From NCBI RefSeq assembly GCF_030770395.1, contig NZ_CP132480.1, forward strand, positions 5,841,604 to 5,855,423: 13,820 bases of DNA, written 5' to 3'. Position 1 is the first letter of the stretch; each line of letters starts with the position of its first letter. Both the position numbers and the translations under genes were made by a program. Shown piece by piece: positions 1 through 7,507 of this stretch. This DNA is from Telluria beijingensis (GTDB lineage Bacteria; Pseudomonadota; Gammaproteobacteria; Burkholderiales; Burkholderiaceae_D). Under the pieces are notes generated by a model, which searched no databases, had not been told where the DNA came from, and was given only the letters and a program-made list of their open reading frames with translations.

Positions 1-443
1 ATTACGCCAAGGCGAAGATGAGGCTCGCCCGCCTGTATGCCGGGTCGCCGGACCGCAGGATCGCCGACATACGCCGTGACGGCCTGCACAAGCTGACCAC
101 GTCAATCAGCCGGCGATTCCAGATCATCGGGATCGAGGATCTGAACGTTAAGGGCATGCTTGGGAACCGATGTCTGGCACGCTCGATCGCCGACATGAGC
201 TTCGGTGAGTTGCGCCGACAGCTGGAGTACAAGGCGGCGTGGCGCGGTGGGCAGATCGTCGTGGTCGATCGCTGGTATCCCAGCAGTAAGACGTGCTCAT
301 GCTGCGGCCATCGGCTCGATGTGCTCGACCTACACCTGCGCCAATGGCGCTTTCCCGACTCTGACACCCTCCAAGACCTCGACGAGAACGCGGCAAATAA
401 CCTGAGAAATATGGCGGTGAGTTCCACCGTCACTGCCTGCTGA
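1..443 (+). pseudogene. IS200/IS605-type TnpB (RNA-guided nuclease), 3' part, decayed
   Basis: This is the C-terminal part of a TnpB/OrfB protein; the N-terminus lies before the window. The reading frame runs from base 3 to a TGA at 441-443. Visible hallmarks are IGIEDLNVKGM (the RuvC-II glutamate), LARSIADMSF, RRQLEYKA, RWYPSSKTCSCCG (first half of the zinc finger) and DENAANNL (the RuvC-III aspartate). The second zinc-finger pair, normally CPxC, reads FPDS: codons ttt and tct stand where tgt would be expected. The usual HDRD before NAA is QDLD. After the TGA, a tail of the kind found at TnpB C-termini (KPAPAKQE...VNY) continues in the +1 frame to 531, which suggests a nonsense change plus a frameshift. 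Family membership is clear. That it is a dead copy is inferred from the lost cysteines and broken tail. No TnpA (Y1 transposase) is visible. Confidence 0.75.
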
Positions 444-457
444 GGGGAAGGCGCTGG

Positions 458-478
458 CCTTGCGCGTGAAGCGCAAGG
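458..478 (+). other. Perfect 8-bp hairpin in the tnpB 3' tail
   Basis: CCTTGCGC (458-465), a GTGAA loop and GCGCAAGG (471-478) form a perfect stem just after the tnpB stop. In IS200/IS605 elements the guide RNA (omega/reRNA) is made from the 3' end of tnpB and the right end, so this may be part of its scaffold. That role is inferred from position only. There is no T-tract, so it is unlikely to be a terminator. Confidence 0.45.
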
Positions 479-511
479 TGAAACCGGCCCCGGCGAAGCA
501 GGAATCCAGCA

Positions 512-537
512 GCAAAGTTAACTATGAATAGCTTTGC
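512..537 (+). mobile_element. Bulged hairpin, candidate right end of the IS200/IS605 element
   Basis: GCAAAG (512-517), a four-base bulge TTAA, then CTAT/ATAG closed by a GA loop, and CTTTGC (532-537) form a hairpin bulged on one side. IS200/IS605 elements have subterminal imperfect palindromes of this kind, recognised by the Y1 transposase. It lies where the right end should be, just beyond the tnpB tail. The exact element boundary cannot be fixed from this window. Confidence 0.4.
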
Positions 538-570
538 GTAAGTTTGGAGGAACGGTGCCAGCAGTTGCGC

Positions 571-915
571 TTACACCTTGCGCACAAACTCCGTCTTCAG
601 GCTCATGGCGCCGAAGCCGTCGATCTTGCAGTCGATGTCGTGGTCGGCATCGACCAGGCGGATATTCTTGACCTTGGTGCCTTGCTTGATCACACCGCCC
701 GAGCCCTTGGGCTTGAGGTCCTTGATCACGGTGACGGTGTCGCCATCCTGGAGGATATTGCCTGAAGCGTCTTTATAGACACGTGCGCTGTCGCCGGCAG
801 CGGCAGGGGCCTGGACCGGCCACTCGTGGGCGCATTCCGGGCAAACATATTGGCCGGTGCCGTCTTCATAGGTGTAGGCCGACTGGCATTGGGGGCAGGG
901 TGGAAGTGTGTGCAT
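571..915 (-). CDS. yjdM: YjdM/PhnA-family zinc-ribbon protein
   Basis: A 114-residue protein with the YjdM (formerly PhnA) layout. The N-terminal zinc ribbon has cysteines at 7, 10, 25 and 28 (CPQC...CPEC) around SAYTYEDG. The C-terminal PhnA domain contains [19 protein letters not shown], a KGTKVK-like stretch (here [11 protein letters not shown]) and [19 protein letters not shown] at the end. Length matches the E. coli protein (about 111 residues). The name PhnA is historical; the biochemical role is not settled and phosphonate use should not be assumed. The start [10 protein letters not shown] is chosen because the family begins just before the first CPxC. The longer in-frame extension upstream crosses a tRNA-like relic and the antisense of pip. 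No strong Shine-Dalgarno sequence is seen. Confidence 0.88.
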   Translation of the reverse strand: MHTLPPCPQCQSAYTYEDGTGQYVCPECAHEWPVQAPAAAGDSARVYKDASGNILQDGDTVTVIKDLKPKGSGGVIKQGTKVKNIRLVDADHDIDCKIDGFGAMSLKTEFVRKV

Positions 916-966
916 GGCTGGCCTGGGAGTGCAAAAACGCATCCGGAGGCACCGTTTTCTGAATCG

Positions 967-1038
967 TGGAGTCCCGGCGACATCGCACCATCGACAAGGA
1001 TTGAGAGTTCGTTGCTCTACCGGCTGAACTATCAGATT
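967..1038 (-). pseudogene. tRNA-like relic
   Basis: On the minus strand TAGTTCAGCCGGTAGAGCA is a typical D-arm. It is followed by an anticodon-like segment (loop CTCTCAA, formal anticodon CTC), a T-arm-like GATGG-TGCGATG-TCGCC and a CCA-like end (TCCA). The anticodon stem has mismatches, the variable loop is short, and the acceptor halves (AATCTGA and GGGACTC) do not pair, so it cannot fold as a working tRNA. The anticodon region could derive from a Lys(CTT) type by one change, but the parent is uncertain. Confidence 0.5.
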
Positions 1039-1126
1039 GAAAGAAAGATCATATACGGGCCTAGCCAATCTCACAAGTGCATTGCGGCAAGTCGCGTCGA
1101 CGAAAAATCGAACGGAGCGAGCGGTC

Positions 1127-2092
1127 TCAGGTAGCGCGGAAGTGTCCGTTCCGCTTGAACAGCTCGGATGCCTGCAGCAGTACCTCTTGCATCCCGGGCT
1201 CGAGGGCGGTGTGACAGCCGTCTTCAACGATGCGCAGCGCAGCACCCGGCCACATGCCGGCCACCCGAAAGGCCGTCAGCGGCACGCTGAGCGTATCGTG
1301 CCGCCCCTGGATCACGATGGCAGGCAGGTGGGCGATGCGGTGCATATTCCGCAGCAAGTGACCCTCTTCAAAAAAGCCGCCGTTGCGGAAATAGTGGGCC
1401 TCCAGGCGCGCCAGATTGATGGCCAGCGCATCCGGAAGCGGCGAATCCGAGGTTACGGCGCCGCGCAGCGAAGCACGCGCCACCTCGAAACGGCTCCAGC
1501 GCCGCGCTGCGGGGAGATACGTCGCCTCGTCGTCGCACAGTAGCCGGCGGGCATAGGCGCCCAGCAGATCTCCCCGCTCTTCAGCAGGGATCGGACTAGC
1601 CAGCTCCGCATACAGCTCGGGATGGAACAGTCGCGCTCCCTCGAAAAACCAGGCGATCTCCTCGCGCGTGCACAGGAACGGGCTGCGCAGGATGAAGCCC
1701 TGGCAGCTTGCCGGATGCGCCTGCCCATAGGCCAGCGCCAGGGTGGCGCCCCACGAACCACCAAATACCAGCCATTGCTCGATGCCGAGCAGCGCACGCA
1801 GCGCTTCGATATCGGCCACCAGCAGGGGCGTGGTATTGGCGCGCCATTCGCCGGGCGGCGTCGATTTGCCCGCGCCGCGCTGGTCGAACTGCACGATGCG
1901 GTAATGATCCGGGTCAAAGAACTGCCTCCATATGGGCGAACTCCCGGCACCTGGCCCGCCATGCAGCACCAGTACCGGCGCGCCGTGCGGATTGCCGGAT
2001 TCCTCCCAATAAATGGAGTGAAGCGCGTCGACTGGCAGCATGCCATGGCGGTACGGTTCGGGCGGAGGGTGGTTAGCAGTAGGCCGAAACAT
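1127..2092 (-). CDS. pip: Prolyl aminopeptidase (proline iminopeptidase)
   Basis: This cytoplasmic alpha/beta-hydrolase of peptidase family S33 releases N-terminal proline from peptides. The 321 residues match the usual bacterial length. Visible hallmarks are HGGPG at 44-48 (oxyanion region), FDQRGAGKS at 69-77, the nucleophile elbow GGSWG with Ser113, Asp266 in GRHDTLSVP, and His294 in [10 protein letters not shown] (family form usually GHSAxEPG). W54, RANTT and NGGFF are also family-typical. There is no signal peptide. The start [17 protein letters not shown] is favoured because this N-terminal stretch is typical of the family. No good Shine-Dalgarno precedes it, so Met18 (MLPVDALHS) cannot be fully excluded. 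It lies downstream of tRNA-Phe on the same strand but is separated from it by a terminator. Confidence 0.92.
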   Translation of the reverse strand: MFRPTANHPPPEPYRHGMLPVDALHSIYWEESGNPHGAPVLVLHGGPGAGSSPIWRQFFDPDHYRIVQFDQRGAGKSTPPGEWRANTTPLLVADIEALRALLGIEQWLVFGGSWGATLALAYGQAHPASCQGFILRSPFLCTREEIAWFFEGARLFHPELYAELASPIPAEERGDLLGAYARRLLCDDEATYLPAARRWSRFEVARASLRGAVTSDSPLPDALAINLARLEAHYFRNGGFFEEGHLLRNMHRIAHLPAIVIQGRHDTLSVPLTAFRVAGMWPGAALRIVEDGCHTALEPGMQEVLLQASELFKRNGHFRAT

Positions 2093-2262
2093 GCTTAAGA
2101 ATGTTCAATCCTGCGTGATTTGAGTAGGTCTCGACCCTTTATCGCCATCGGCAGCTGCACCTGGTTGCCGGCGAAGATGTTGGTAGCGGGTTCCACTGTC
2201 GCCGCCTGTGAAGAACAAGACGCTGGCATGGACCGGAAACCCGAAAATGCTGCGCGCAATGC
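2093..2262. other. Spacer between pip and the tRNA terminator, no gene recognised
   Basis: A minus-strand open frame here ends in a peptide containing TNIFAGNQVQLPMAIKGRD and stops next to the pip start. I do not recognise it. It reads through the tRNA and has no start of its own, so it could be a relic or chance. No promoter for pip stands out. Confidence 0.3.
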
Positions 2263-2292
2263 AAAACGCCGATCTACTATGGATCGGCGTTT
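2263..2292 (-). terminator. Rho-independent terminator of tRNA-Phe
   Basis: An 11-bp perfect stem (2264-2274 with 2282-2292) with a 7-base loop is followed on the minus strand by TTTTG. It begins 15 bases after the CCA end of the tRNA, as expected for a tRNA terminator. Confidence 0.8.
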
Positions 2293-2307
2293 CGTCAAGT
2301 ATGTTCT

Positions 2308-2383
2308 TGGTGGCCCGGGGCGGAATCGAACCACCGACACAAGGATTTTCAATCCTCTGCTCTACCAACTGAGCTACCAGGCC
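2308..2383 (-). tRNA. tRNA-Phe (GAA)
   Basis: A 76-base cloverleaf on the minus strand. The acceptor is GGCCTGG/CCGGGCC (one G-T pair) with discriminator A and encoded CCA. The D-arm is TAGCTCAGTTGGTAGAGC. The anticodon stem GAGGA/TCCTT closes the loop TTGAAAA (anticodon GAA), and the T-arm is GGTGG-TTCGATT-CCGCC. All stems pair, in contrast to the relic at 967-1038. Confidence 0.97.
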
Positions 2384-2443
2384 AAGAGAGGCACGATTAT
2401 AGCCAGCGATTTTCGGTTGCGCAAGTACTTGTTGAAGCATTGT

Positions 2444-2473
2444 TTGGGTGCGGCGTTGGCATATCGCTATAAT
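2444..2473 (+). promoter_or_regulatory. Candidate promoter with TATAAT directly before the hydroxylase start
   Basis: A consensus TATAAT lies at 2468-2473, with a weak TTGGGT at 2444-2449 (18-bp spacing). Transcription would be expected to start about 7 bases later, at the ATG at 2481, which suggests a leaderless or nearly leaderless mRNA. This is read from spacing only. Confidence 0.45.
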
Positions 2474-2480
2474 GTTCCCC

Positions 2481-3719
2481 ATGACCACGCCCACGACCTC
2501 CACCACCCGGACCGATGTCTGTATCGTCGGCAACGGCGCCATCGCCAAGACCACCGCCCTCGGCTTTGCCCAGGCCGGGCACAGCGTGACCCTGCTGGCG
2601 CCGCCCGCGCGCGCCGGGACGGACGCGCCGGCGACGGCGTCGGCGTCGGCCGCGGAGCGTCCGTGGGACGTGCGTGTTTACGCGCTCAACCACACGGCCC
2701 ACGACCTGCTGGCCTCGCTCAAGGTGTGGGGCGCCCTCGACCTGGCGCGGGTCGCCGCGGTCGATGCGATGGACGTGCACGGCGACGGCCAGAATGGCGG
2801 CAACCTCGGTTTCGACGCCTTCGGGGCCCGGGTCGGCACCCTGGCCTGGATCGTCGAAGACCATAACCTGAACGGGGCGCTCGATGCCGCGCTCAAGTTC
2901 GCCCACAATGTGCAGCGAATCGAAGGCCGCGCCTGCGAGCTCGGCTGCATCGAGGAGGGCGCTGTGGTACGCCTGGAAGACGGCCGCCGCATCGAGTGCG
3001 CGCTGCTGGTCGGGGCCGACGGCCGCGAATCCTGGGTGCGCGGGCAATGCGATATCGGGGTCGACTACCGCATGTACCACCAGCGCGCCATCGTCACCAA
3101 CTTCGCCTGCGACAAGCCGCACCATGGCGTGGCCCACCAGTGGTTCACCTGCGCCGACGGCATCGTCGCCCTGCTGCCGCTGCCGGGCAACCGCGTCTCG
3201 CTGGTGTGGTCGGCGCCCGAGACGCTGGCCGACACGCTGATGGACGAATCGCTGGGCGAACTCGCGATCCGGCTCGGCGAGTATGCCGACGACAAGCTGG
3301 GCGCCCTGCGTCCGTTGCAGCCCGAAACGGTGGCGGCGGTGCCGCTGGCGCTGGTCAAGCCGCATGCGATCGTGGCGCCGCGCGTGGCGCTGGTGGGCGA
3401 CGCCGCCCACGCCGTGCATCCGCTGGCCGGCCATGGCATGAACCTCGGTTTCGGCGACGTGGTTGACCTGCTGGCCGTCGTACGCGAGCGCGAGGAGCGG
3501 CGCGCCATCGGCGACGAGCGGGTGCTGGCGCGCTATGCCCGCAAGCGCAAGGAAGACGTGCTCATGATGCAACTGGCGACCGATGGCCTGGAGCGCCTGT
3601 TCGGCGCCAATCTGGAGCCGCTGCGCGTGGTGCGCAATATCGGACTCAACTTGCTTGATAAAATGCCCGCAGTGAAGCGGCGCCTGATGGCGCATGCGAT
3701 GGGCAAGTCATCAATCTGA
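2481..3719 (+). CDS. UbiH/COQ6-family FAD-dependent hydroxylase
   Basis: An aromatic-ring hydroxylase of the ubiquinone-biosynthesis type (412 residues; the family is usually about 380-420). The N-terminal FAD fold has VCIVGNGAIAKTTALGFAQAG (a GxGxxA form of the dinucleotide motif). The DG motif LLVGADGRESWVR is in the middle, and the second FAD motif VALVGDAAHAVHPLAGHGMN (Asp307) is towards the C-terminus. A low-complexity Ala/Pro/Thr stretch follows the first strand. Start: ATG at 2481 is preferred because ATG at 2472 overlaps the TATAAT and neither has a Shine-Dalgarno. It ends 11 bp before dsbC, so the two probably share a transcript. Which ring position it hydroxylates cannot be told from sequence alone, so no Ubi letter is assigned. 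Confidence 0.85.
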   Translation: MTTPTTSTTRTDVCIVGNGAIAKTTALGFAQAGHSVTLLAPPARAGTDAPATASASAAERPWDVRVYALNHTAHDLLASLKVWGALDLARVAAVDAMDVHGDGQNGGNLGFDAFGARVGTLAWIVEDHNLNGALDAALKFAHNVQRIEGRACELGCIEEGAVVRLEDGRRIECALLVGADGRESWVRGQCDIGVDYRMYHQRAIVTNFACDKPHHGVAHQWFTCADGIVALLPLPGNRVSLVWSAPETLADTLMDESLGELAIRLGEYADDKLGALRPLQPETVAAVPLALVKPHAIVAPRVALVGDAAHAVHPLAGHGMNLGFGDVVDLLAVVREREERRAIGDERVLARYARKRKEDVLMMQLATDGLERLFGANLEPLRVVRNIGLNLLDKMPAVKRRLMAHAMGKSSI

Positions 3720-3730
3720 GGAAATCAAGC

Positions 3731-4462
3731 ATGGTCAAAATGAAGCTCGCCGTCCTGCTGGCGACAGCACTGCTCGCGTCGTGTGTCGACGCGCAGAACA
3801 CGGTCGAGGCAGGCATCAGGAAGGCGCTCGAACCGCACCTGGGCGGCGCCAAGATCGAGTCGGTCAAGGAGACGCCCTACGGCGGCCTGTATGAAGTGCG
3901 GGTCGCGGGCGACATCCTGTATACAGACAAGAAGGGCGAGTTCCTGGTGATCGGCCAGGTGTACGACGTCAAGAGTTCGCGCAATCTCACGCGCGAGCGA
4001 CTGGACGACATCAACAAGATCAAGTTCAGCGACCTGCCGCTCGAGATGGCGCTCAAGCAGGTCAAGGGCAACGGCAAGCGCGTGATCGCGGTGTTCGAGG
4101 ACCCGAACTGCGGCTACTGCAAGCGCCTGCGCCAGACCACGCTCAAGGACATCGACAACGTCACCATCTATACCTTCATGTACAACATCCTGTCCGAGGA
4201 TTCGTTCACGAAGTCGAAGAATATCTGGTGCGCGTCCAACCGCAACAAGGCCTGGGATGACTGGATGATCAGCGGCAAGGTGCCGCCAGCGGCGCCGGCT
4301 GCCTGCGAATCGCCGAACGACAAGGTGCTGGCGCTCGGCCAGAAGCTGCGCATCACCGGCACGCCGGCCATCTTCTTCGCCGACGGCACCCGCATCCCGG
4401 GCGCGATCGACCTGAAGTCGCTCGAAGCCAAGTTCGACTCGCTGGAAGGCAAGGCACGGTAA
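3731..4462 (+). CDS. dsbC: DsbC-family thiol:disulfide isomerase
   Basis: A periplasmic disulfide isomerase (243 residues; E. coli DsbC is 236 with its signal). The N-terminal dimerisation domain spans about 23-95. The thioredoxin fold has the active site CGYC at 127-130 in [13 protein letters not shown], the cis-proline loop GTPAIFF (Thr211-Pro212) and a second cysteine pair, C167 and C192. The signal peptide is [18 protein letters not shown]. It contains a lipobox-like LASC (Cys18), so the protein may be lipid-anchored; cleavage after VDA would instead leave it soluble. GAGGA overlapping the upstream stop is a good ribosome site for the ATG at 3731. It would be kept reduced by DsbD, which is not in the window. 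Confidence 0.92.
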   Translation: MVKMKLAVLLATALLASCVDAQNTVEAGIRKALEPHLGGAKIESVKETPYGGLYEVRVAGDILYTDKKGEFLVIGQVYDVKSSRNLTRERLDDINKIKFSDLPLEMALKQVKGNGKRVIAVFEDPNCGYCKRLRQTTLKDIDNVTIYTFMYNILSEDSFTKSKNIWCASNRNKAWDDWMISGKVPPAAPAACESPNDKVLALGQKLRITGTPAIFFADGTRIPGAIDLKSLEAKFDSLEGKAR

Positions 4463-4481
4463 CGTCGACCGGGGGAGGTGC

Positions 4482-4943
4482 ATGCTCACACTGAACATCA
4501 ACGGACGCGACCTGCAAGTCGACGCCGATCCCGCCACCCCCTTGCTGTGGGCATTGCGTGACCACCTCAATCTCACCGGCACCAAGTTCGGCTGCGGCGC
4601 GGCCCTGTGCGGCGCCTGCACCGTGCACCTGGACGGCGTCCCGATCCGCTCCTGCGTCATGCCGCTCTCGGTGGTCGTGGGCAAGGCCATCGCCACCATC
4701 GAGGCGATGGCGGGCGACCGCGTCGGCAAGGCGGTCCAGGATGCCTGGGTGCGGCACGGCGTGCCGCAATGCGGCTACTGCCAGAGCGGCCAGGTGATGA
4801 GCGCCGTCGCGCTGCTGCGCGCCACCCCGCGTCCGCGCGACGCCGAGATCGACGACGCGATGAGCGGCAACCTGTGCCGCTGCGGCACCTACCAGCGGAT
4901 CCGCGCGGCCATCAAGGATGCCGCCGCGACCCTGGACACATGA
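4482..4943 (+). CDS. [2Fe-2S] subunit of a xanthine-oxidase-family enzyme (IorA/CoxS-like)
   Basis: A 153-residue electron-transfer subunit with two [2Fe-2S] clusters, the full usual length. The plant-ferredoxin-type cluster has C38, C43, C46 and C58 ([17 protein letters not shown]). The helical C-terminal domain has C97, C100, C132 and C134 (QCGYCQSGQ...[11 protein letters not shown]). The GTYQRI ending resembles isoquinoline 1-oxidoreductase alpha subunits. Such subunits work with a large molybdopterin subunit, normally encoded next door, which is absent here. GGAGGTG just before the ATG is a strong ribosome site. The stop TGA overlaps an ATG (ATGA at 4940-4943), the usual coupling to a downstream subunit, but that frame closes after three codons. 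The substrate is unknown. Confidence 0.9.
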   Translation: MLTLNINGRDLQVDADPATPLLWALRDHLNLTGTKFGCGAALCGACTVHLDGVPIRSCVMPLSVVVGKAIATIEAMAGDRVGKAVQDAWVRHGVPQCGYCQSGQVMSAVALLRATPRPRDAEIDDAMSGNLCRCGTYQRIRAAIKDAAATLDT

Positions 4944-4966
4944 CGGCATGAAAACACGATGAGCGC

Positions 4967-5551
4967 ATGGCACTGACCGGCATCCTGCTGGCCGCGGGGC
5001 GGGGCCGCCGCTTCGACCCCGCCGGCGCGCGCAACAAGCTGCTGCAACGCCTGCCCCGCGGCGAGCTGGTGGTCGAGGCCAGCGCGGGCAAGCTGCTGGC
5101 CGTGTTCGCGCGCGTGGTGGCGGTGGTGCCGCCGCACGATGGCGGCGTGGCGGAGGCGCTGCGCCGGCTCGGCTGCGAGGTCACCGTCTGCCCGGATGCC
5201 GACGGCGGCATGGGCCTGTCGCTGGCGCATGCGATCCGCCATTCGCTGCCCGGCCAGCCGCCCGGCCAGGGCTGGCTGGTGGCGCTGGGCGACATGCCCT
5301 TCGTCGACCCATCCACCCTGCGCGCACTGGACAGCGCCGTCAAGGAGGGCGCCGCCATCGCCGCGCCGCTGTACGAGGGCCGGCGCGGCAACCCGGTCGC
5401 CTTCGGTCCTGCGCATCGTGACGCCCTGCTGGCGCTGGACGGCGACCAGGGCGCGCGGCGCCTGCTCGCCGCCAGCCCGGTCGTCGCGATCGTCGTGGCG
5501 GACGCCGGCGTCCTGCACGACATCGATTCGCCTGCCGACCTGGCTGGCTAG
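4967..5551 (+). CDS. MobA-like NTP transferase (MocA-type, molybdenum cofactor)
   Basis: A 194-residue nucleotidyltransferase of the MobA/MocA group. It carries LLAAGRGRRF at 7-16 (NTP-binding loop), Lys24, LGDMPFVD (GDMP at 108-111, metal-binding Asp), GRRGNPVAF at 138-146, GDQGAR at 159-164 and DIDSPADL at 185-192. MocA-type enzymes attach CMP to molybdopterin for xanthine-oxidase-family enzymes, which fits its place after a [2Fe-2S] subunit of that family. The GTP-using MobA function is less likely in this context but cannot be excluded by eye. It begins 23 bases after the upstream stop with only a weak ribosome site, and ends at a hairpin terminator. Confidence 0.83.
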   Translation: MALTGILLAAGRGRRFDPAGARNKLLQRLPRGELVVEASAGKLLAVFARVVAVVPPHDGGVAEALRRLGCEVTVCPDADGGMGLSLAHAIRHSLPGQPPGQGWLVALGDMPFVDPSTLRALDSAVKEGAAIAAPLYEGRRGNPVAFGPAHRDALLALDGDQGARRLLAASPVVAIVVADAGVLHDIDSPADLAG

Positions 5552-5580
5552 TCCACCCATCACGCATGGCGGACGTTTTT
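5551..5580 (+). terminator. Rho-independent terminator after the MobA-like gene
   Basis: GTCCACCCAT, a CACGC loop and ATGGCGGAC form an imperfect stem (one mismatch, one bulge) starting at the last base of the stop codon. A run of five T at 5576-5580 follows. It separates the iron-sulfur/MobA-like pair from the M61 gene. Confidence 0.55.
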
Positions 5581-5643
5581 GCTTCGTCCGATGGATTACA
5601 CTATGCCCATTCGGCGCGTCCCGAGAGACCATACAAGAAGATC

Positions 5644-7476
5644 ATGAAAAAGCCATCGCAGAAAAAGCAGAACGCCATCCACTACACCATCGTTCCCAAG
5701 GACCTGGCCGGTCACCTGTTCAACGTCACTGTCACGGTCGCCAATCCCGACCCCGACGGCCAGGTATTCGCGCTGCCGGCCTGGATCCCGGGCAGCTACA
5801 TGATCCGCGAGTTCGCGCGCAATATCGTGCGCATCCGGGCCGAGAGCGGCGAAGGTGGAGAACAAAAGGCCGTCGCGCTCACCAAGCTCGATAAGCATTC
5901 GTGGCGCGCCGCGCCCGGCGCCGGCCCGCTGACCCTGCACTACGAGGTCTATGCCTGGGACCTGTCGGTGCGAGCCGCCCACCTCGACCAGACCCACGGC
6001 TTCTTCAACGGCACCAGCGTGTTCCTGCGCGTGGCGGGCCAGGAAGCGCTCGTCCACCAGGTCGACATCCAGCGCCCGGCCGACCCTGCCGCCCGGAGCT
6101 GGCGCGTGGCCACCGCGATGCCCGAGGCAGGCGCGAAGCGCTACGGCTTCGGCGCCTATGCCTGCGCCAACTACGATGAATTGATCGACCATCCGGTCGA
6201 GATGGGCGACTTCGAGCTGGCCACCTTCAAGGCCCACGGCATCCCGCACGACATCGTGATCACCGGCCGCGTGCCCAACCTCGACATGGCGCGCCTGCAG
6301 GCCGATCTCAAGGCGATCTGCGAAACGCAAATCGCCTTCTTCGAGCCGAAGACCAGGCGGGCGCCGCTCGAACGCTATGTGTTCATGACCATGGCCGTGG
6401 GCGATGGCTATGGCGGCCTCGAACACCGCGCCTCGACCGCCCTGATCTGCGCCCGCGCCGACCTGCCGAGCCTTGCCAACCCCAAGACGGCCGAGCCGGG
6501 CGAAGGCTATCTGCGCTTCCTGGGCCTGTGCAGCCACGAGTATTTCCACACCTGGAACGTCAAGCGCATCAAGCCGGCCGTGTTCGCCCCCTACGACCTG
6601 CAGGCCGAGAACTACACGCCGCTCCTGTGGCTGTTCGAAGGCTTCACCAGCTACTACGACGACCTGATGCTGGTGCGCGCCGGAATCATCGGCGAAGCCA
6701 CGTATTTCAAGCTGCAGGCCAAGACCATCGGCGGCGTGCTGCGCGGCAGCGGGCGCCTCAAGCAGAGCGTGGCCGATTCGAGCTTCGACGCCTGGAGCAA
6801 ATACTACCGCCAGGACGAGAACTCGCCGAATGCCATCGTCAGCTACTACACCAAGGGTTCGCTGATCGCGCTGGCCTTCGACCTGACCATCCGCGCGAGG
6901 ACCAATGGCGCCCGGTCGCTGGACGACGTCATGCTGGCCCTGTGGGAACGCTATGGACGCGACTTCTACCAGGGCGCCGGCCGCGGCGTGACCGAGCAGG
7001 AAGTCGAGGCGCTGTTCGACGAGATCAGCGGCCTCAAGCTCAAGAGCCTGTTCGAGCGCTACGTGCGCGGCACTGACGACCTGCCGCTGGCCAAGCTGTA
7101 TGCGCCGCTGGGCGTGAAGCTGCTCGATGAGCGCAAGGGCGGCAAGGTATCGCTGGACGCCGGCATCGGCCGCGATCCGCTTGGCGCCAGGCTGACCCAG
7201 GTGCATGAGGGCGGCGCCGCCCACCAGGCCGGCCTGTCGGCGCTCGACGTGGTGATCGCGATCGACGGCCTGCGCGTGAACGGCAATCCGTCCAACGTCG
7301 ATGCCCTGCTGGCGCGCTACCGCGTCGGCGACCGGGTCACGGTGCACGCGTTCCGGCGCGACGAGCTGATGGCCTTCGACGTCACCCTGCAGGGCGACCG
7401 CGTGCCGTGCATCGCCCTGTCGCAGGCGGTGGCGGGACGCAAGTCGGCGGCGATCAAGCGGCCCAGCGCAGTCTGA
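5644..7476 (+). CDS. M61-family aminopeptidase with C-terminal PDZ domain
   Basis: A zinc metallopeptidase of family M61 (glycyl aminopeptidase type), 610 residues. The N-terminal beta domain (about 10-180) begins IHYTIVPKDLAGHLF. The substrate-site motif is GYGGLEHRAST. The zinc site is HEYFHTWNVKR (His298, Glu299, His302) with the third ligand Glu332 in WLFEGFTSYYDD. A PDZ domain near 505-595 has GARLTQVHEGGAAHQAGL. No signal peptide is visible, so it is probably cytoplasmic. The start MKKPSQKKQN at 5644 has AAGAAG just upstream. An in-frame ATG at 5566 is rejected because it lies inside the terminator and adds unrelated sequence. The next gene, an exported M20 hydrolase, starts 31 bp after the stop; the two may be co-transcribed, but the proteins would act in different compartments. 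Confidence 0.9.
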   Translation: MKKPSQKKQNAIHYTIVPKDLAGHLFNVTVTVANPDPDGQVFALPAWIPGSYMIREFARNIVRIRAESGEGGEQKAVALTKLDKHSWRAAPGAGPLTLHYEVYAWDLSVRAAHLDQTHGFFNGTSVFLRVAGQEALVHQVDIQRPADPAARSWRVATAMPEAGAKRYGFGAYACANYDELIDHPVEMGDFELATFKAHGIPHDIVITGRVPNLDMARLQADLKAICETQIAFFEPKTRRAPLERYVFMTMAVGDGYGGLEHRASTALICARADLPSLANPKTAEPGEGYLRFLGLCSHEYFHTWNVKRIKPAVFAPYDLQAENYTPLLWLFEGFTSYYDDLMLVRAGIIGEATYFKLQAKTIGGVLRGSGRLKQSVADSSFDAWSKYYRQDENSPNAIVSYYTKGSLIALAFDLTIRARTNGARSLDDVMLALWERYGRDFYQGAGRGVTEQEVEALFDEISGLKLKSLFERYVRGTDDLPLAKLYAPLGVKLLDERKGGKVSLDAGIGRDPLGARLTQVHEGGAAHQAGLSALDVVIAIDGLRVNGNPSNVDALLARYRVGDRVTVHAFRRDELMAFDVTLQGDRVPCIALSQAVAGRKSAAIKRPSAV

Positions 7477-7507
7477 TTCCAAGAACCCTTATAACGACAA
7501 GCATCCC

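Noticed and set aside
1..443. Domesticated nuclease-dead TnpB repressor (TldR-like)
   Set aside because: The visible RuvC glutamate and aspartate are kept while the zinc finger and tail are broken, which fits decay better than domestication.
571..1245. A 224-residue minus-strand frame including YjdM
   Set aside because: The extra N-terminal half reads through the tRNA-like relic and the antisense of pip; the YjdM family starts at the zinc ribbon (915).
5566..5643. Earlier ATG for the M61 peptidase
   Set aside because: It lies inside the preceding terminator hairpin and adds residues not typical of the family; ATG 5644 fits the family N-terminus.
5596..7482. A 628-residue open frame antisense to the M61 gene
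   Set aside because: It is a high-GC shadow frame rich in Ala, Val, Gly, Arg and His with no recognisable domain; the plus strand has clear M61 motifs.
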